From an uncultured Faecalicoccus sp. (GTDB lineage: Bacteria > Bacillota_I > Bacilli_A > Erysipelotrichales > Erysipelotrichaceae): a stretch of DNA of 64,000 nucleotides. Numbering within the stretch: the first letter of the stretch is position 1; every line of letters begins with the position of its first letter. This document shows, in pieces, positions 51,901 to 58,899 of the stretch. The stretch is from NCBI GenBank assembly GCA_902497095.1, contig CABVDD010000004.1, positions 6,622 to 70,621 on the forward strand, written 5' to 3'. A model generated the notes under the pieces. That model did no database searches. It worked only from the letters and a program-made list of their open reading frames with translations, and was not told the DNA's origin. The position numbers were made by a program, and so were the translations under genes.

Positions 51901-52197
51901 TACTTTTGTCAAATAGATCATCAACATTCCAATATGAGCGCAGATATTTTTATCATCAAAATACCAGGGGCATTCACAATGTGTAGAATATACAGAGTGT
52001 AAAGGTACATTGATATAAAAGTGACAGATATTTTCATAGGAACTGACTTGTATGGTGCCTTCTACTTTGTAAATCGTATTCTTTTCTAATTCATTGACGA
52101 CAATTCGTTTTAAACACCCTTGTTTTAAATATCTCTTGGCAAGAGACAGGGTATGAGAATTCATGATTTTCAGATTTTCTTCTGTGATTAATACCAT
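48937..52197 (-). CDS. Snf2/Rad54-family ATPase with N-terminal SWIM zinc finger
   Basis: 1086 residues from ATG 52197 (GAGGTGA upstream). SWIM finger CECPWYFDDKNICAH (about residues 69-83), a long middle region, then the Snf2 ATPase: ADEMGLGKTLQ (motif I), LDEAQNIKN (motif II), LSGTPIENSLAELW (motif III), and C-terminal motifs LKAGGTGLNLTAAEAV and ATDRAHRIGQ. Presumed DNA translocase; bacterial members of this type are poorly studied. Monocistronic. Largest gene in the window. Confidence 0.93.
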   Translation of the reverse strand: MVLITEENLKIMNSHTLSLAKRYLKQGCLKRIVVNELEKNTIYKVEGTIQVSSYENICHFYINVPLHSVYSTHCECPWYFDDKNICAHIGMLMIYLTKVDIQNFPYTSQKETSSYSIYNEEYLARRQRIEEEIKRIQMEESYQKTRDLILHQKDTQDHLVQLELQTQQYDILPVFSALDPDSFLLSFTVGAQKQYTIKNIPDFLKWIDTEQYHSYGKQLGFIHTMHAFTSQAQKYIDFMRMAYATPDYDRYYYRYNNSRFIRIHSLLPVFYTLFKDDTHVPIREEPFMMSIDITKEKNHYTISLVWDKEEQIIIGDHQMFSIQESPFEIIHYKIRPQSSIANLFSALSQEALHIPFDEYDDFERYILDPAKDYLQITKGQELLPVSNVIHVQHPSVFGDMDENETVSFHVAGKDDKGNTIELLYNDKINFDWTVHLIQKVLESYATWIDQSHHSVYMSLEDDRTLDFLQEGINQLQKYCDVYISDALKKLGKRTSYHLQTGIRIDNGLLEIQLESTDFDVNEVPAILQAYHRKKRYFKLKNGQLLHLESDQFQELDDLMHDFDIDEKQIKAGKLQLELYRTLGMNERLDHTSSLEVYKNTSLTDYIQGFENRKSKISCDPHYASILRDYQKKGVEWLLMLYQYNLNGILADEMGLGKTLQVIALLDSIRQADRHTLIVCPASLIYNWEDEIRRFSNTLSCISITGTKEQRKKRIHDVSKSDILITSYDYLRRDIDEYQDITFEYVILDEAQNIKNQKTKNAISVKELHSYHRLALSGTPIENSLAELWSIFDFLMPGYLFSYHYFKTQYESPIVLNQNEDVIQKLRSFVSPFILRRTKKEVLKELPDKVDHQYLIDFSKEEQKLYLANLTQANKEMQEKMREPHIDHIAILAALTRLRQLCCDPRLLYDNIQKPSSKVQACIELIQILTEHNKKVLLFSAFTSLIDLLTQELEQNQISYYVLTGTTTKEERRRLVNAFQSDSTQVFLISLKAGGTGLNLTAAEAVIHIDPWWNISAQNQATDRAHRIGQNANVQVYRLIMKDSIEEKIVRMQERKKDLADTFVEGNDGSLSKMSKEDILSLFQRNE

Positions 52198-52265
52198 TGA
52201 ATCACCTCGATTCTTTAATTTTATCATGATTTAGGATGAAACATCGGTTGAATCGTTTAAAAGAT

Positions 52266-52291
52266 ATAAAAAAGCAGTCTTGCGACTGCTT
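52266..52291 (-). terminator. Terminator after the C_GCAxxG_C_C gene
   Basis: On the minus strand AAGCAGTC GCAA GACTGCTT with a T run. It overlaps the stop codon by two bases. Confidence 0.87.
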
Positions 52292-52700
52292 AGATCAAGT
52301 GAAATTCTGTCATTGTCTTTTCCAATGCGTTTCCGGCAGCTTGTACGGTATGTATGCAATGAAGTTTAGGATCATACCATGTTTTACGAATATTTCTACA
52401 TTCTGTATCCTGTAATTCTTCTTTAAAATTACGAACACACGTCTGGATGATTGGCCTAAATGTATCCAGTTGATCATGTGCTTTTGTTTGAATCAGAATT
52501 TTAGAGAGAACTGCAGTACAGCCAATTAAGGCACCACAATTCAATCCAGAATACATACCACTTCCAAAACCAGATAGCAGTTTCATAGATTCTTCATCCA
52601 AACAAAGATGATAACATTGATTGGCAGCCCGAACAATCGTCTCACTGCAATTATAGTGTTCATTTAAATAGTAATGATCGATCCATTCTTTTAGACTCAT
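52290..52700 (-). CDS. C_GCAxxG_C_C family redox protein
   Basis: 136 residues. The motif NCSETIVRA, then GLNCGALIGCTAVLS and CVRNFKEELQDTECRNI fits the family of putative redox-active proteins with conserved cysteines. Function unknown. Starts one base after the stop of the GH4 gene, so it is in the same transcript. Confidence 0.85.
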   Translation of the reverse strand: MSLKEWIDHYYLNEHYNCSETIVRAANQCYHLCLDEESMKLLSGFGSGMYSGLNCGALIGCTAVLSKILIQTKAHDQLDTFRPIIQTCVRNFKEELQDTECRNIRKTWYDPKLHCIHTVQAAGNALEKTMTEFHLI

Positions 52701-52701
52701 A

Positions 52702-54093
52702 TTATTTACCTTCTTTGACTAGCTGTTGTACAACTGGATCTTTGATTTGTACATGTTCTTGTTTTAATCTTTGAATGGTTGAGGCAAACTGTGGTAAATA
52801 AGCTTCATGCGCTAACAACAATTGATCCAATACTTGTTTTGCACTTTCTCCAGATGGAATAAGAGGATTTAGTGCAAAAGCTTCCATGGCCATTCCATAG
52901 TTTCCTGTTACAGCGGCATTGATCGTACATTCTTCCATGGCTTTCATGCATTGCAGCCAACCTCTTTGAGCACTTGGAAATTTTCCCCATGCCATAGGCG
53001 TAGCCCCTTTGGCATCAATGATGGAGCTGACTTCAACAATGGAATCGGTTGGTAATTCAGGAATGGATCCTTTGTTTTGTGTGCTAACGACCATATGAAT
53101 TTTTTTATTGTTGTAGATGGCATTAATGCACTCGCAGGCAGCATCGCTGTAATAAGCGCCACCTCGCATGCTTAATTCTTCTGGTTTATGATCTAACTCC
53201 TTGTTTTTATAAAGTTCGAACAGTTTTTCTTCGGTTTGTTTAACTTGTTGCCCTCTTGTACCAATCGTATGGTATTCTTCCAGACTATGTTTTAACATTT
53301 CTTCCTGACGATAATAATAGCGATGATATCCACATGGGATCATCTGCATTTGTTCGATTTGTTCTTTAAAGAATGGAACATTATTAATATTGGCCGGTAA
53401 TCCTATATCTTTTCCTTCAAATAAAGCATCGATGACTTTTTGTGTTACATTATTGCCATGTTTATCATAAACTTTATGCCAATGAAAATGATTGATTCCG
53501 GCAAATTGATAAGTTAGATCTTTTGGATCATAGCCAATGGCTATAGGCTCTTTCATCATGGCGATGACTGGTACGTTACAAAGTCCTATACATTTATTCC
53601 AATTTCCATATTGAATAACGGCTTCTGTTACCATACCGCTAGGATTAGTGAAGTTGATCAACCAGGCATCAGGACATACTTCTTTCATGTCTTTTACAAT
53701 ATCTAAGATTACAGGAATGGTTCGAAAAGCTTTAAATATGCCACCGGCACCATTTGTTTCCTGGCCTAACATGCCATAAGATAGCGGAATTCTCTCATCT
53801 TTTATACGTGCTTCCAAAAAACCGACACGAAATTGTGTGGTTACAAAATCGGCATCTTTTAAAGCTTCTTTTCGATTTAAACTTACATATATTTTGACAT
53901 CATGACCAGCTGCTTTCCACATTCTTTGTGCCATCTGGGCATCTATATTTACTTTTTCCTGACCGTTTTCTACATCGACCAGCCATATTTCACGAATGGG
54001 CAATTCTTCATATCTTCGAATAAATCCTTCCATTAATTCAGGCGTATAGCTGCTTCCACCGCCAATCGTAACAATTTTTAATCCTTGTTTCAT
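52702..54093 (-). CDS. GH4 family 6-phospho-glycosidase
   Basis: 463 residues from ATG 54093 with GGAGGA upstream; an in-frame start at 54261 would add 56 unrelated residues across the promoter. GH4 features: NAD-binding TIGGGSSYTPEL, Mn2+ ligands Cys in GLCNVPV and His in GINHFHW, plus NFTNPSGMVTEA. Uses NAD+ and Mn2+ to cleave phosphorylated disaccharides. Alpha or beta specificity is not evident. Controlled by the RpiR gene upstream (inferred). No PTS permease nearby. Confidence 0.9.
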   Translation of the reverse strand: MKQGLKIVTIGGGSSYTPELMEGFIRRYEELPIREIWLVDVENGQEKVNIDAQMAQRMWKAAGHDVKIYVSLNRKEALKDADFVTTQFRVGFLEARIKDERIPLSYGMLGQETNGAGGIFKAFRTIPVILDIVKDMKEVCPDAWLINFTNPSGMVTEAVIQYGNWNKCIGLCNVPVIAMMKEPIAIGYDPKDLTYQFAGINHFHWHKVYDKHGNNVTQKVIDALFEGKDIGLPANINNVPFFKEQIEQMQMIPCGYHRYYYRQEEMLKHSLEEYHTIGTRGQQVKQTEEKLFELYKNKELDHKPEELSMRGGAYYSDAACECINAIYNNKKIHMVVSTQNKGSIPELPTDSIVEVSSIIDAKGATPMAWGKFPSAQRGWLQCMKAMEECTINAAVTGNYGMAMEAFALNPLIPSGESAKQVLDQLLLAHEAYLPQFASTIQRLKQEHVQIKDPVVQQLVKEGK

Positions 54094-54173
54094 ATTTCGT
54101 TCCTCCTTGCAGCTTGAATGTATATCTGTTTTTAAATCAGTGCAATAGCATAAAGTGTTGTAGAGATTTTTTT

Positions 54174-54219
54174 CCAGAAATAATAAAAAGTTCCAGAAAA
54201 TTTTGAAACTTTCTGAAAC
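54174..54219. promoter_or_regulatory. Candidate RpiR operator before the GH4 gene
   Basis: GTTCCAGAAA (54190-54199) and TTTCTGAAAC (54210-54219) form an imperfect dyad with start points 20 bases apart. A third CCAGAAA is at about 54175. The region lies between the end of the RpiR gene and the GH4 gene, both read leftward. Confidence 0.5.
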
Positions 54220-54221
54220 TT

Positions 54222-55076
54222 TTAGTCTAAACGATCGTCCATAAAATCCATAGATTTCCATACATAATTTTGATTGTTTTCACGATCTAAATTATAAATA
54301 CATCCAAAAAGAACATCCATGACATATTGTAATGCGATATGACTGGCATATTGCGAAATGCGATCTTGTAGTTTTTCTGTATCACTTAAAGCTATATGAT
54401 GTTGGATATATTGTGGATAATAGTTGCATCCTATTCGTGAAATCAAGATGACAGGCACATGTTTTTCATCTAACTTTTTTAATAGAGGAAGAATGAAAGA
54501 GGCTTTACCGGAATAGGATAAAATCAAAGCTGCATGACTAGTGTCAGATGCCAAGGCATATAAACGCTGTTCATAGAAAGAAACAGGACAATTTATCTCT
54601 TTTCCGATAGTTATCATCTGATCTTGAAAGTTTTTGGCAACATGCATATTATGCGCGTGCGTATAAATATCGATGGTTTGAGCATGAAATAATAAAGAAG
54701 CTACTTCTTGTAAAGTAGAAGGATCTAAGCAGGAAATAGTATCTCGAACACTTTTTTCGTACAGTTTTGCGAGCTTGTCGGCAATATCCATGGGCTTATC
54801 AGACTTTGTGAAAGGATAGTTTACATCAATATCGTGTTGTGTCAGTTTACTGTTTGAGAGATCCTGTGATAGCTGCACTTTGACATCGTTAAAACCACTG
54901 CATCCAATCTTTTTACAAAACCGGTGAATGGCAGATTTGGAAAAATAAATCGTATCACTTAGATCTTGTAAAGACATGTGAATCACATCTTGTGAATGAT
55001 TGAGAATAAATTGAGCGATTTCCGTTTCAGCCGGTGTTAAGTGTTTACAAGAGCGTATACGTTTTTCTAATGTCAT
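54222..55076 (-). CDS. RpiR-family regulator
   Basis: 284 residues. N-terminal helix-turn-helix (MSLQDLSDTIYFSKSAIHRF, about 34-53) and C-terminal SIS sugar-phosphate isomerase-like domain (about 125-265). Located just upstream of the GH4 gene on the same strand. Expected to sense a phosphorylated sugar. Divergent from the inositol-phosphatase-like gene. Confidence 0.9.
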   Translation of the reverse strand: MTLEKRIRSCKHLTPAETEIAQFILNHSQDVIHMSLQDLSDTIYFSKSAIHRFCKKIGCSGFNDVKVQLSQDLSNSKLTQHDIDVNYPFTKSDKPMDIADKLAKLYEKSVRDTISCLDPSTLQEVASLLFHAQTIDIYTHAHNMHVAKNFQDQMITIGKEINCPVSFYEQRLYALASDTSHAALILSYSGKASFILPLLKKLDEKHVPVILISRIGCNYYPQYIQHHIALSDTEKLQDRISQYASHIALQYVMDVLFGCIYNLDRENNQNYVWKSMDFMDDRLD

Positions 55077-55172
55077 GACTTCCTCTTTTCTTAGTTCATA
55101 GTATCATATTCATAGAAAAGATTGTGTAAAAAACAAAATTTGGACTACAATACAATCAAGGAGATCAATCAT

Positions 55173-55916
55173 ATGGACAAAAAAGATATTCAGACATTGT
55201 TGCAGGAAGTGCGAAAAATTGGAGAGCCATTAAAACAAGTGCAGGAAATTAATGTAGAATCCAAAAATGGAATTCAGGATCTTGTGACAAACATGGACAA
55301 AGATACAGAACAAAAATTAAGAAACGTACTACAGACATTTACTCCGGGATGTACATTTATTGGAGAAGAAGGAAATCAGATAGAAAGCGATTCTATGTGG
55401 ATCATTGATCCTATTGATGGAACGACAAACTTTATCAATGCGCAAGAGGAATATGCGATATGTTTGGCTTATGTAAAAAACAGAGAACCTATATTAGGAA
55501 TTGTGTATGACGTGATGCAGGATAATATGTATTGGGCTTATAAAGGGAATGGAGCCTATATAAATAATGAGAAAGTAGTGCGAAAATTACCAAAAAGAGC
55601 ACTTTCTCAATGTGTATGGGAAGCCAGCTTAAATACACTGCTTGTTTTTCCTAAACTGATCGATCTATTTAAAAAGACAAGAGGACATCGATCTAGAGGT
55701 TGTTGCAGCTTATCTGTCATATCAACAGCTTTGGGAAAGACAGATTTTTATCTAACAGAACAAGCTAAGTGTTGGGATTATGCTGCAGCAGATATATTTT
55801 TAAAAGAATGCCAAGGCATATCCTGGTGTAAAGATGATTTCTTTAGCTGTAAGCCAAATTTATACATAGCCGCCCATTCTGAAGAAATAATTGAGATTAT
55901 AAAAGAGTATTTGTAA
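55173..55916 (+). CDS. Inositol monophosphatase family protein
   Basis: 247 residues from ATG 55173 with AAGGAGA upstream; an in-frame start at 55122 has none. Metal-binding motifs: GEEG, WIIDPIDGTTNFI (about 90-102) and CWDYAAADI (about 205-213). Members act on inositol phosphate, NADP or PAP; substrate unknown. Monocistronic with a terminator at the end. Confidence 0.9.
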   Translation: MDKKDIQTLLQEVRKIGEPLKQVQEINVESKNGIQDLVTNMDKDTEQKLRNVLQTFTPGCTFIGEEGNQIESDSMWIIDPIDGTTNFINAQEEYAICLAYVKNREPILGIVYDVMQDNMYWAYKGNGAYINNEKVVRKLPKRALSQCVWEASLNTLLVFPKLIDLFKKTRGHRSRGCCSLSVISTALGKTDFYLTEQAKCWDYAAADIFLKECQGISWCKDDFFSCKPNLYIAAHSEEIIEIIKEYL

Positions 55917-55942
55917 GGAATCTATAACGGATTCCTTTTTTT
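55915..55942 (+). terminator. Terminator of the inositol-phosphatase-like gene
   Basis: AAGGAATC TATAACG GATTCCTT and TTTTT. The stem overlaps the stop codon. Confidence 0.87.
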
Positions 55943-56021
55943 AAACCCGTTCTTTAAAAATCCATTACAATAGAAAATCAATAATATAACTAAAATAAAG
56001 CTAAAATCGAACAAAAACACA

Positions 56022-56053
56022 TTGACATAATTATACGGGGGGGGGGGTACTAT
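56022..56053 (+). promoter_or_regulatory. Promoter with 11-G tract in the spacer (probable phase-variable switch)
   Basis: TTGACA (56022-56027), then 20 bases including eleven consecutive G (56037-56047), then TACTAT (56048-56053). At eleven G the spacer is 20; it would be 17 at eight G and 18 at nine G. Slipped-strand change of the tract would tune or switch the promoter of the surface protein gene. Confidence 0.7.
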
Positions 56054-56061
56054 TGTTATAA

Positions 56062-56085
56062 GTAGAGATAAAGAGAAATCTCTAC
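56062..56085 (+). promoter_or_regulatory. 5' leader hairpin of the surface-protein mRNA
   Basis: GTAGAGAT (56062-56069), AAAGAGAA, ATCTCTAC (56078-56085). It lies at the expected 5' end of the transcript (start near 56060). It may protect the mRNA. A T run follows eight bases after, and a 16-bp palindrome TTTTTTGTACAAAAAA is next to it (56095-56110). Confidence 0.5.
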
Positions 56086-56142
56086 GAGGGTTATTTTTTT
56101 TGTACAAAAAAGAAAACTAAAAAGAGATTAGGAGGGGTTTAG

Positions 56143-58293
56143 ATGAATCGCAAAAAAATAACTAAGGCTGCGGTAACAGGATTAGTTGCGGTTAGCATGG
56201 TCCCTGCAATGGCGGCACCTATCGTTGCCAATGCGGAAGACAAGACTAATGAAGCTACAAGCAATGAAGAAACCGTTGTCAAAACACAGAATGAAGTGGA
56301 GACTAATGATGTATCACAGAGTGAGACTGAGGCAGTAGCAGAAACACAGAATGAGTCAGAAACAGTAGGGGAAGAGAAAAAAATCCATTGGAAAGAGCCT
56401 GTAAAGGTGATTTATTATGACGTTACAACAGAAACCCCGGTTCATGAAGAAACGATGTATATTTTTACGGATCAGAGTTCTATAAATGTCAGTAGAATTC
56501 CTGTATATGAAGGATACGAATTTGATGGTAACCAATCTGAATATGATATAGATTGGGGTTGGCCTTTTCCTTTTGTTTATGACAATAAAGTTACTGTAAA
56601 CGTAAAGCCTGTAAAACCAGAGCCAACGACTAAAGAGGTACAGGTATTCTACCTTGATGATCGTGGAAATCAGTGGGGGATGGAAACAGTAACCATTGAT
56701 AAAGATGCAGATAAAATTGATACATCTATTTTGAAGGATATCCCAGAAGACTATGAAATCGTAAATCCAGGTGAAGCAGTCATTAATGAAAATGGTTGGA
56801 TCGATGTATTAGTACAAAAGAAAAAACAAACTAAAGAGGTACAAGTATTCTACCTTGATAATCGCGGAAATCAGTGGGGGATGGAAACAGTAACCATTGA
56901 TAAAGATGCAGATAAAATTGATACATCTATTTTGAAGGATATCCCAGAAGACTATGAAATCGTAAATCCAGGTGAAGCAGTCATTAATGAAAATGGTTGG
57001 ATCGATGTATTAGTACAGAAGAAAAAACAAACTAAAGAAGTGCAGGTATTCTACATTGATGATAATGGAAATCAATGGGGCGAGGAAATAGTAACTGTTG
57101 ATAAAGATGCCAAAAAGATTAATACATCCATTTTAAAGAACGTACCAGAAGGATACGAAATTAAAGAGCTTGGAGATGTAAATATCAGTGAATATGGATG
57201 GGTTGAAATTGGAGTACGTAAGATAGAAACAACGAAGCAAGTTCAAGTATTCTACATTGATGACAATGGAAATCAATGGGGCGAAGAAATAGTAATCGTT
57301 GATAAAGATGCTGAAAAGATTAATACATCCATTTTAAAGAACGTACCAGAAGGATACGAAATTAAAGAGCTTGGAGATGTAAATATCAGTGAATATGGAT
57401 GGGTTGAAATTGGAGTACGTAAGATAGAAACAACGAAGCAAGTTCAAGTATTCTACATTGATGACAATGGAAATCAATGGGGCGAAGAAATAGTAATCGT
57501 TGATAGAGATGCTGAAAAGATTAATACATCCATTTTAAAGAACGTACCAGAAGGATATGAAATTAAAGAGCTTGGAGATGTAAGAATCAGTGAATACGGT
57601 TGGATTGAAATTGGAATACGCCCAATTGCAACAACTCAGACTGTTGGTTTGAACTATTGGGATGTTGTTAACAATAAGCAAGTGGCAGAAGGATCAGTAG
57701 TTGTAGATGCAGATGCTAATAATGTTAATACAACAACATTTACCGATATTCCAGAAGGTTATGAATTAGTATGGACAGGTGACTTAGCTATCATGGATGG
57801 CTGGGTATGGGTTGAAGTAAGACCTGTAGAAGAAGTAAATCCTGAAACATTCTTTGCTCAGTTAAATGTTCAGATCGTGGATAGAGAAACTGGTGATGTA
57901 TTAAAATCTTATCAATTCTTATCTGATGAAAAAGGAACATCAGATGCTACTTATACATTCGTATATGGAGAAGATTGGAAAGTAGAAGCACCAGAAGGAT
58001 ATACTTTTGTTGAAGGTACTGAATTTGGTGATTTAGATGTAGCATTCGGTGCTCAAAGTACTGTAGAATGCTATGTTGAAAAATCAGCTGAAGAACCAAC
58101 GCAGCCAGGAGATGAAGAAGATACAAACAAACCATCTGAAGAAGGAAAGACAGAAGATTCTAACAAGACAGAAGAATCTGAAAAAACAGATGGAACAAAG
58201 ACAGGTGTAGCAATGTCACTTGCCGGAGTATTCGGAACAATGAGTGTTGCTCTAGCCGGAATGGTTGCATTACTTCGTCGTAAACAAAAATAG
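56143..58293 (+). CDS. Repeat-containing cell-surface protein
   Basis: 716 residues. Signal peptide with probable cleavage after ANA (Ala31), an acidic Thr/Glu-rich stretch, an N-terminal module (about 78-160), six tandem modules of exactly 67 residues (about 163-564; each begins like TKEVQVFYLDDRGNQWG), one further domain, then a Glu/Lys/Thr-rich spacer and a C-terminal TM helix with RRKQK tail. The sorting site is not LPXTG; GTKTG takes its place, so covalent sortase attachment is uncertain. Probably an adhesin or surface coat protein. RBS AGGAGGGG. Promoter has a variable G tract. Confidence 0.88.
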   Translation: MNRKKITKAAVTGLVAVSMVPAMAAPIVANAEDKTNEATSNEETVVKTQNEVETNDVSQSETEAVAETQNESETVGEEKKIHWKEPVKVIYYDVTTETPVHEETMYIFTDQSSINVSRIPVYEGYEFDGNQSEYDIDWGWPFPFVYDNKVTVNVKPVKPEPTTKEVQVFYLDDRGNQWGMETVTIDKDADKIDTSILKDIPEDYEIVNPGEAVINENGWIDVLVQKKKQTKEVQVFYLDNRGNQWGMETVTIDKDADKIDTSILKDIPEDYEIVNPGEAVINENGWIDVLVQKKKQTKEVQVFYIDDNGNQWGEEIVTVDKDAKKINTSILKNVPEGYEIKELGDVNISEYGWVEIGVRKIETTKQVQVFYIDDNGNQWGEEIVIVDKDAEKINTSILKNVPEGYEIKELGDVNISEYGWVEIGVRKIETTKQVQVFYIDDNGNQWGEEIVIVDRDAEKINTSILKNVPEGYEIKELGDVRISEYGWIEIGIRPIATTQTVGLNYWDVVNNKQVAEGSVVVDADANNVNTTTFTDIPEGYELVWTGDLAIMDGWVWVEVRPVEEVNPETFFAQLNVQIVDRETGDVLKSYQFLSDEKGTSDATYTFVYGEDWKVEAPEGYTFVEGTEFGDLDVAFGAQSTVECYVEKSAEEPTQPGDEEDTNKPSEEGKTEDSNKTEESEKTDGTKTGVAMSLAGVFGTMSVALAGMVALLRRKQK
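56629..57834 (+). repeat. Six 201-bp in-frame tandem repeats
   Basis: Units start at 56629, 56830, 57031, 57232, 57433 and 57634, each 201 bases. Units 1-2 are nearly identical to each other, units 3-5 form a second nearly identical group, and unit 6 is divergent. This pattern indicates recent duplication and a high chance of copy-number change. Confidence 0.93.
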
Positions 58294-58314
58294 TCTTAAG
58301 TAGTGTGATTTAAG

Positions 58315-58340
58315 GGAGAGGGCAACCTCTCCTTTTATTA
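58315..58340 (+). terminator. Terminator of the surface-protein gene
   Basis: GGAGAGG GCAA CCTCTCC and TTTTATT. It ends at the start codon of the next gene. Confidence 0.88.
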
Positions 58341-58816
58341 TGGTTAAGTATATGGATGAAACAAAGAATGAAAAAATAATGGAATTAGGCAAGTATTGCC
58401 TTGAACATGGAATTGATTTAGAAGATTTAAAAAAGTTCGATTCTAAAAAAGATTCAATGGGTAATTTACATTATCTTCGATTTAATAATTTTGTGCATAA
58501 GAAGGTATCTTCAGGGGATTTACGCATTGATTTTGAACAACAGATCATGTATAAAGGCAAAAAGATACTTGTAATGCATGAGCATGAACTATTGATCTTA
58601 CAATTATTGATATCTAATGCCAGAGAAACGATAAAAGATGAAGAGATTCTTGATTTGCTCGAACAACATGATCATAAGATCACAAAAGAATCAATGGTGG
58701 TCTATATGTCTAGATTATCACATCGTATCGGTACAACTGTACAAGAAGAGGAGTATATCAAGAGGCATTGGAAAAAAGGATATTACTGGAATCAAAAAGT
58801 GAATATTCGTAAGTAG
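58340..58816 (+). CDS. OmpR/PhoB-type winged-helix protein without receiver domain
   Basis: 158 residues (ATG 58352 is an alternative; neither has a good RBS, as the terminator occupies the upstream region). Residues 60-155 fit the Trans_reg_C effector domain: DLRIDFEQQIMYKGKKILVM, HEHELLILQLLISNA, SMVVYMSRLSHRIG and the terminal hairpin WKKGYYW. There is no receiver domain; the first 58 residues are an unassigned helical part. Its position directly after the surface-protein terminator suggests a partial read-through operon and a link to surface regulation (inference). Confidence 0.78.
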   Translation: MVKYMDETKNEKIMELGKYCLEHGIDLEDLKKFDSKKDSMGNLHYLRFNNFVHKKVSSGDLRIDFEQQIMYKGKKILVMHEHELLILQLLISNARETIKDEEILDLLEQHDHKITKESMVVYMSRLSHRIGTTVQEEEYIKRHWKKGYYWNQKVNIRK

Positions 58817-58817
58817 A

Positions 58818-58843
58818 AGGGTTAGTTTTTGATAACCCTTTTT
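58818..58843 (+). terminator. Terminator after the winged-helix gene
   Basis: AAGGGTTA GTTTTTGA-type loop TAACCCTT and TTT. Confidence 0.87.
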
Positions 58844-58846
58844 GCG

Positions 58847-58875
58847 TTGTGTAAATAAAAAACGTACAGTACAAT
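58847..58875 (+). promoter_or_regulatory. Promoter of the DUF362-ferredoxin gene
   Basis: TTGTGT (58847-58852), 17 bases, TACAAT (58870-58875). Confidence 0.55.
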
Positions 58876-58899
58876 ACGATTGAAAGACAGGTGAATAAT

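Noticed and set aside
54094..54261. 56-residue N-terminal extension of the GH4 protein
   Set aside because: It would cover the promoter and operator region; the NAD-binding start MKQGLKIVTIGGG with GGAGGA upstream is the family start.
56629..57834. CRISPR-like array
   Set aside because: The repeats are 201 bases, contiguous and in frame within a secreted protein; there are no spacers.
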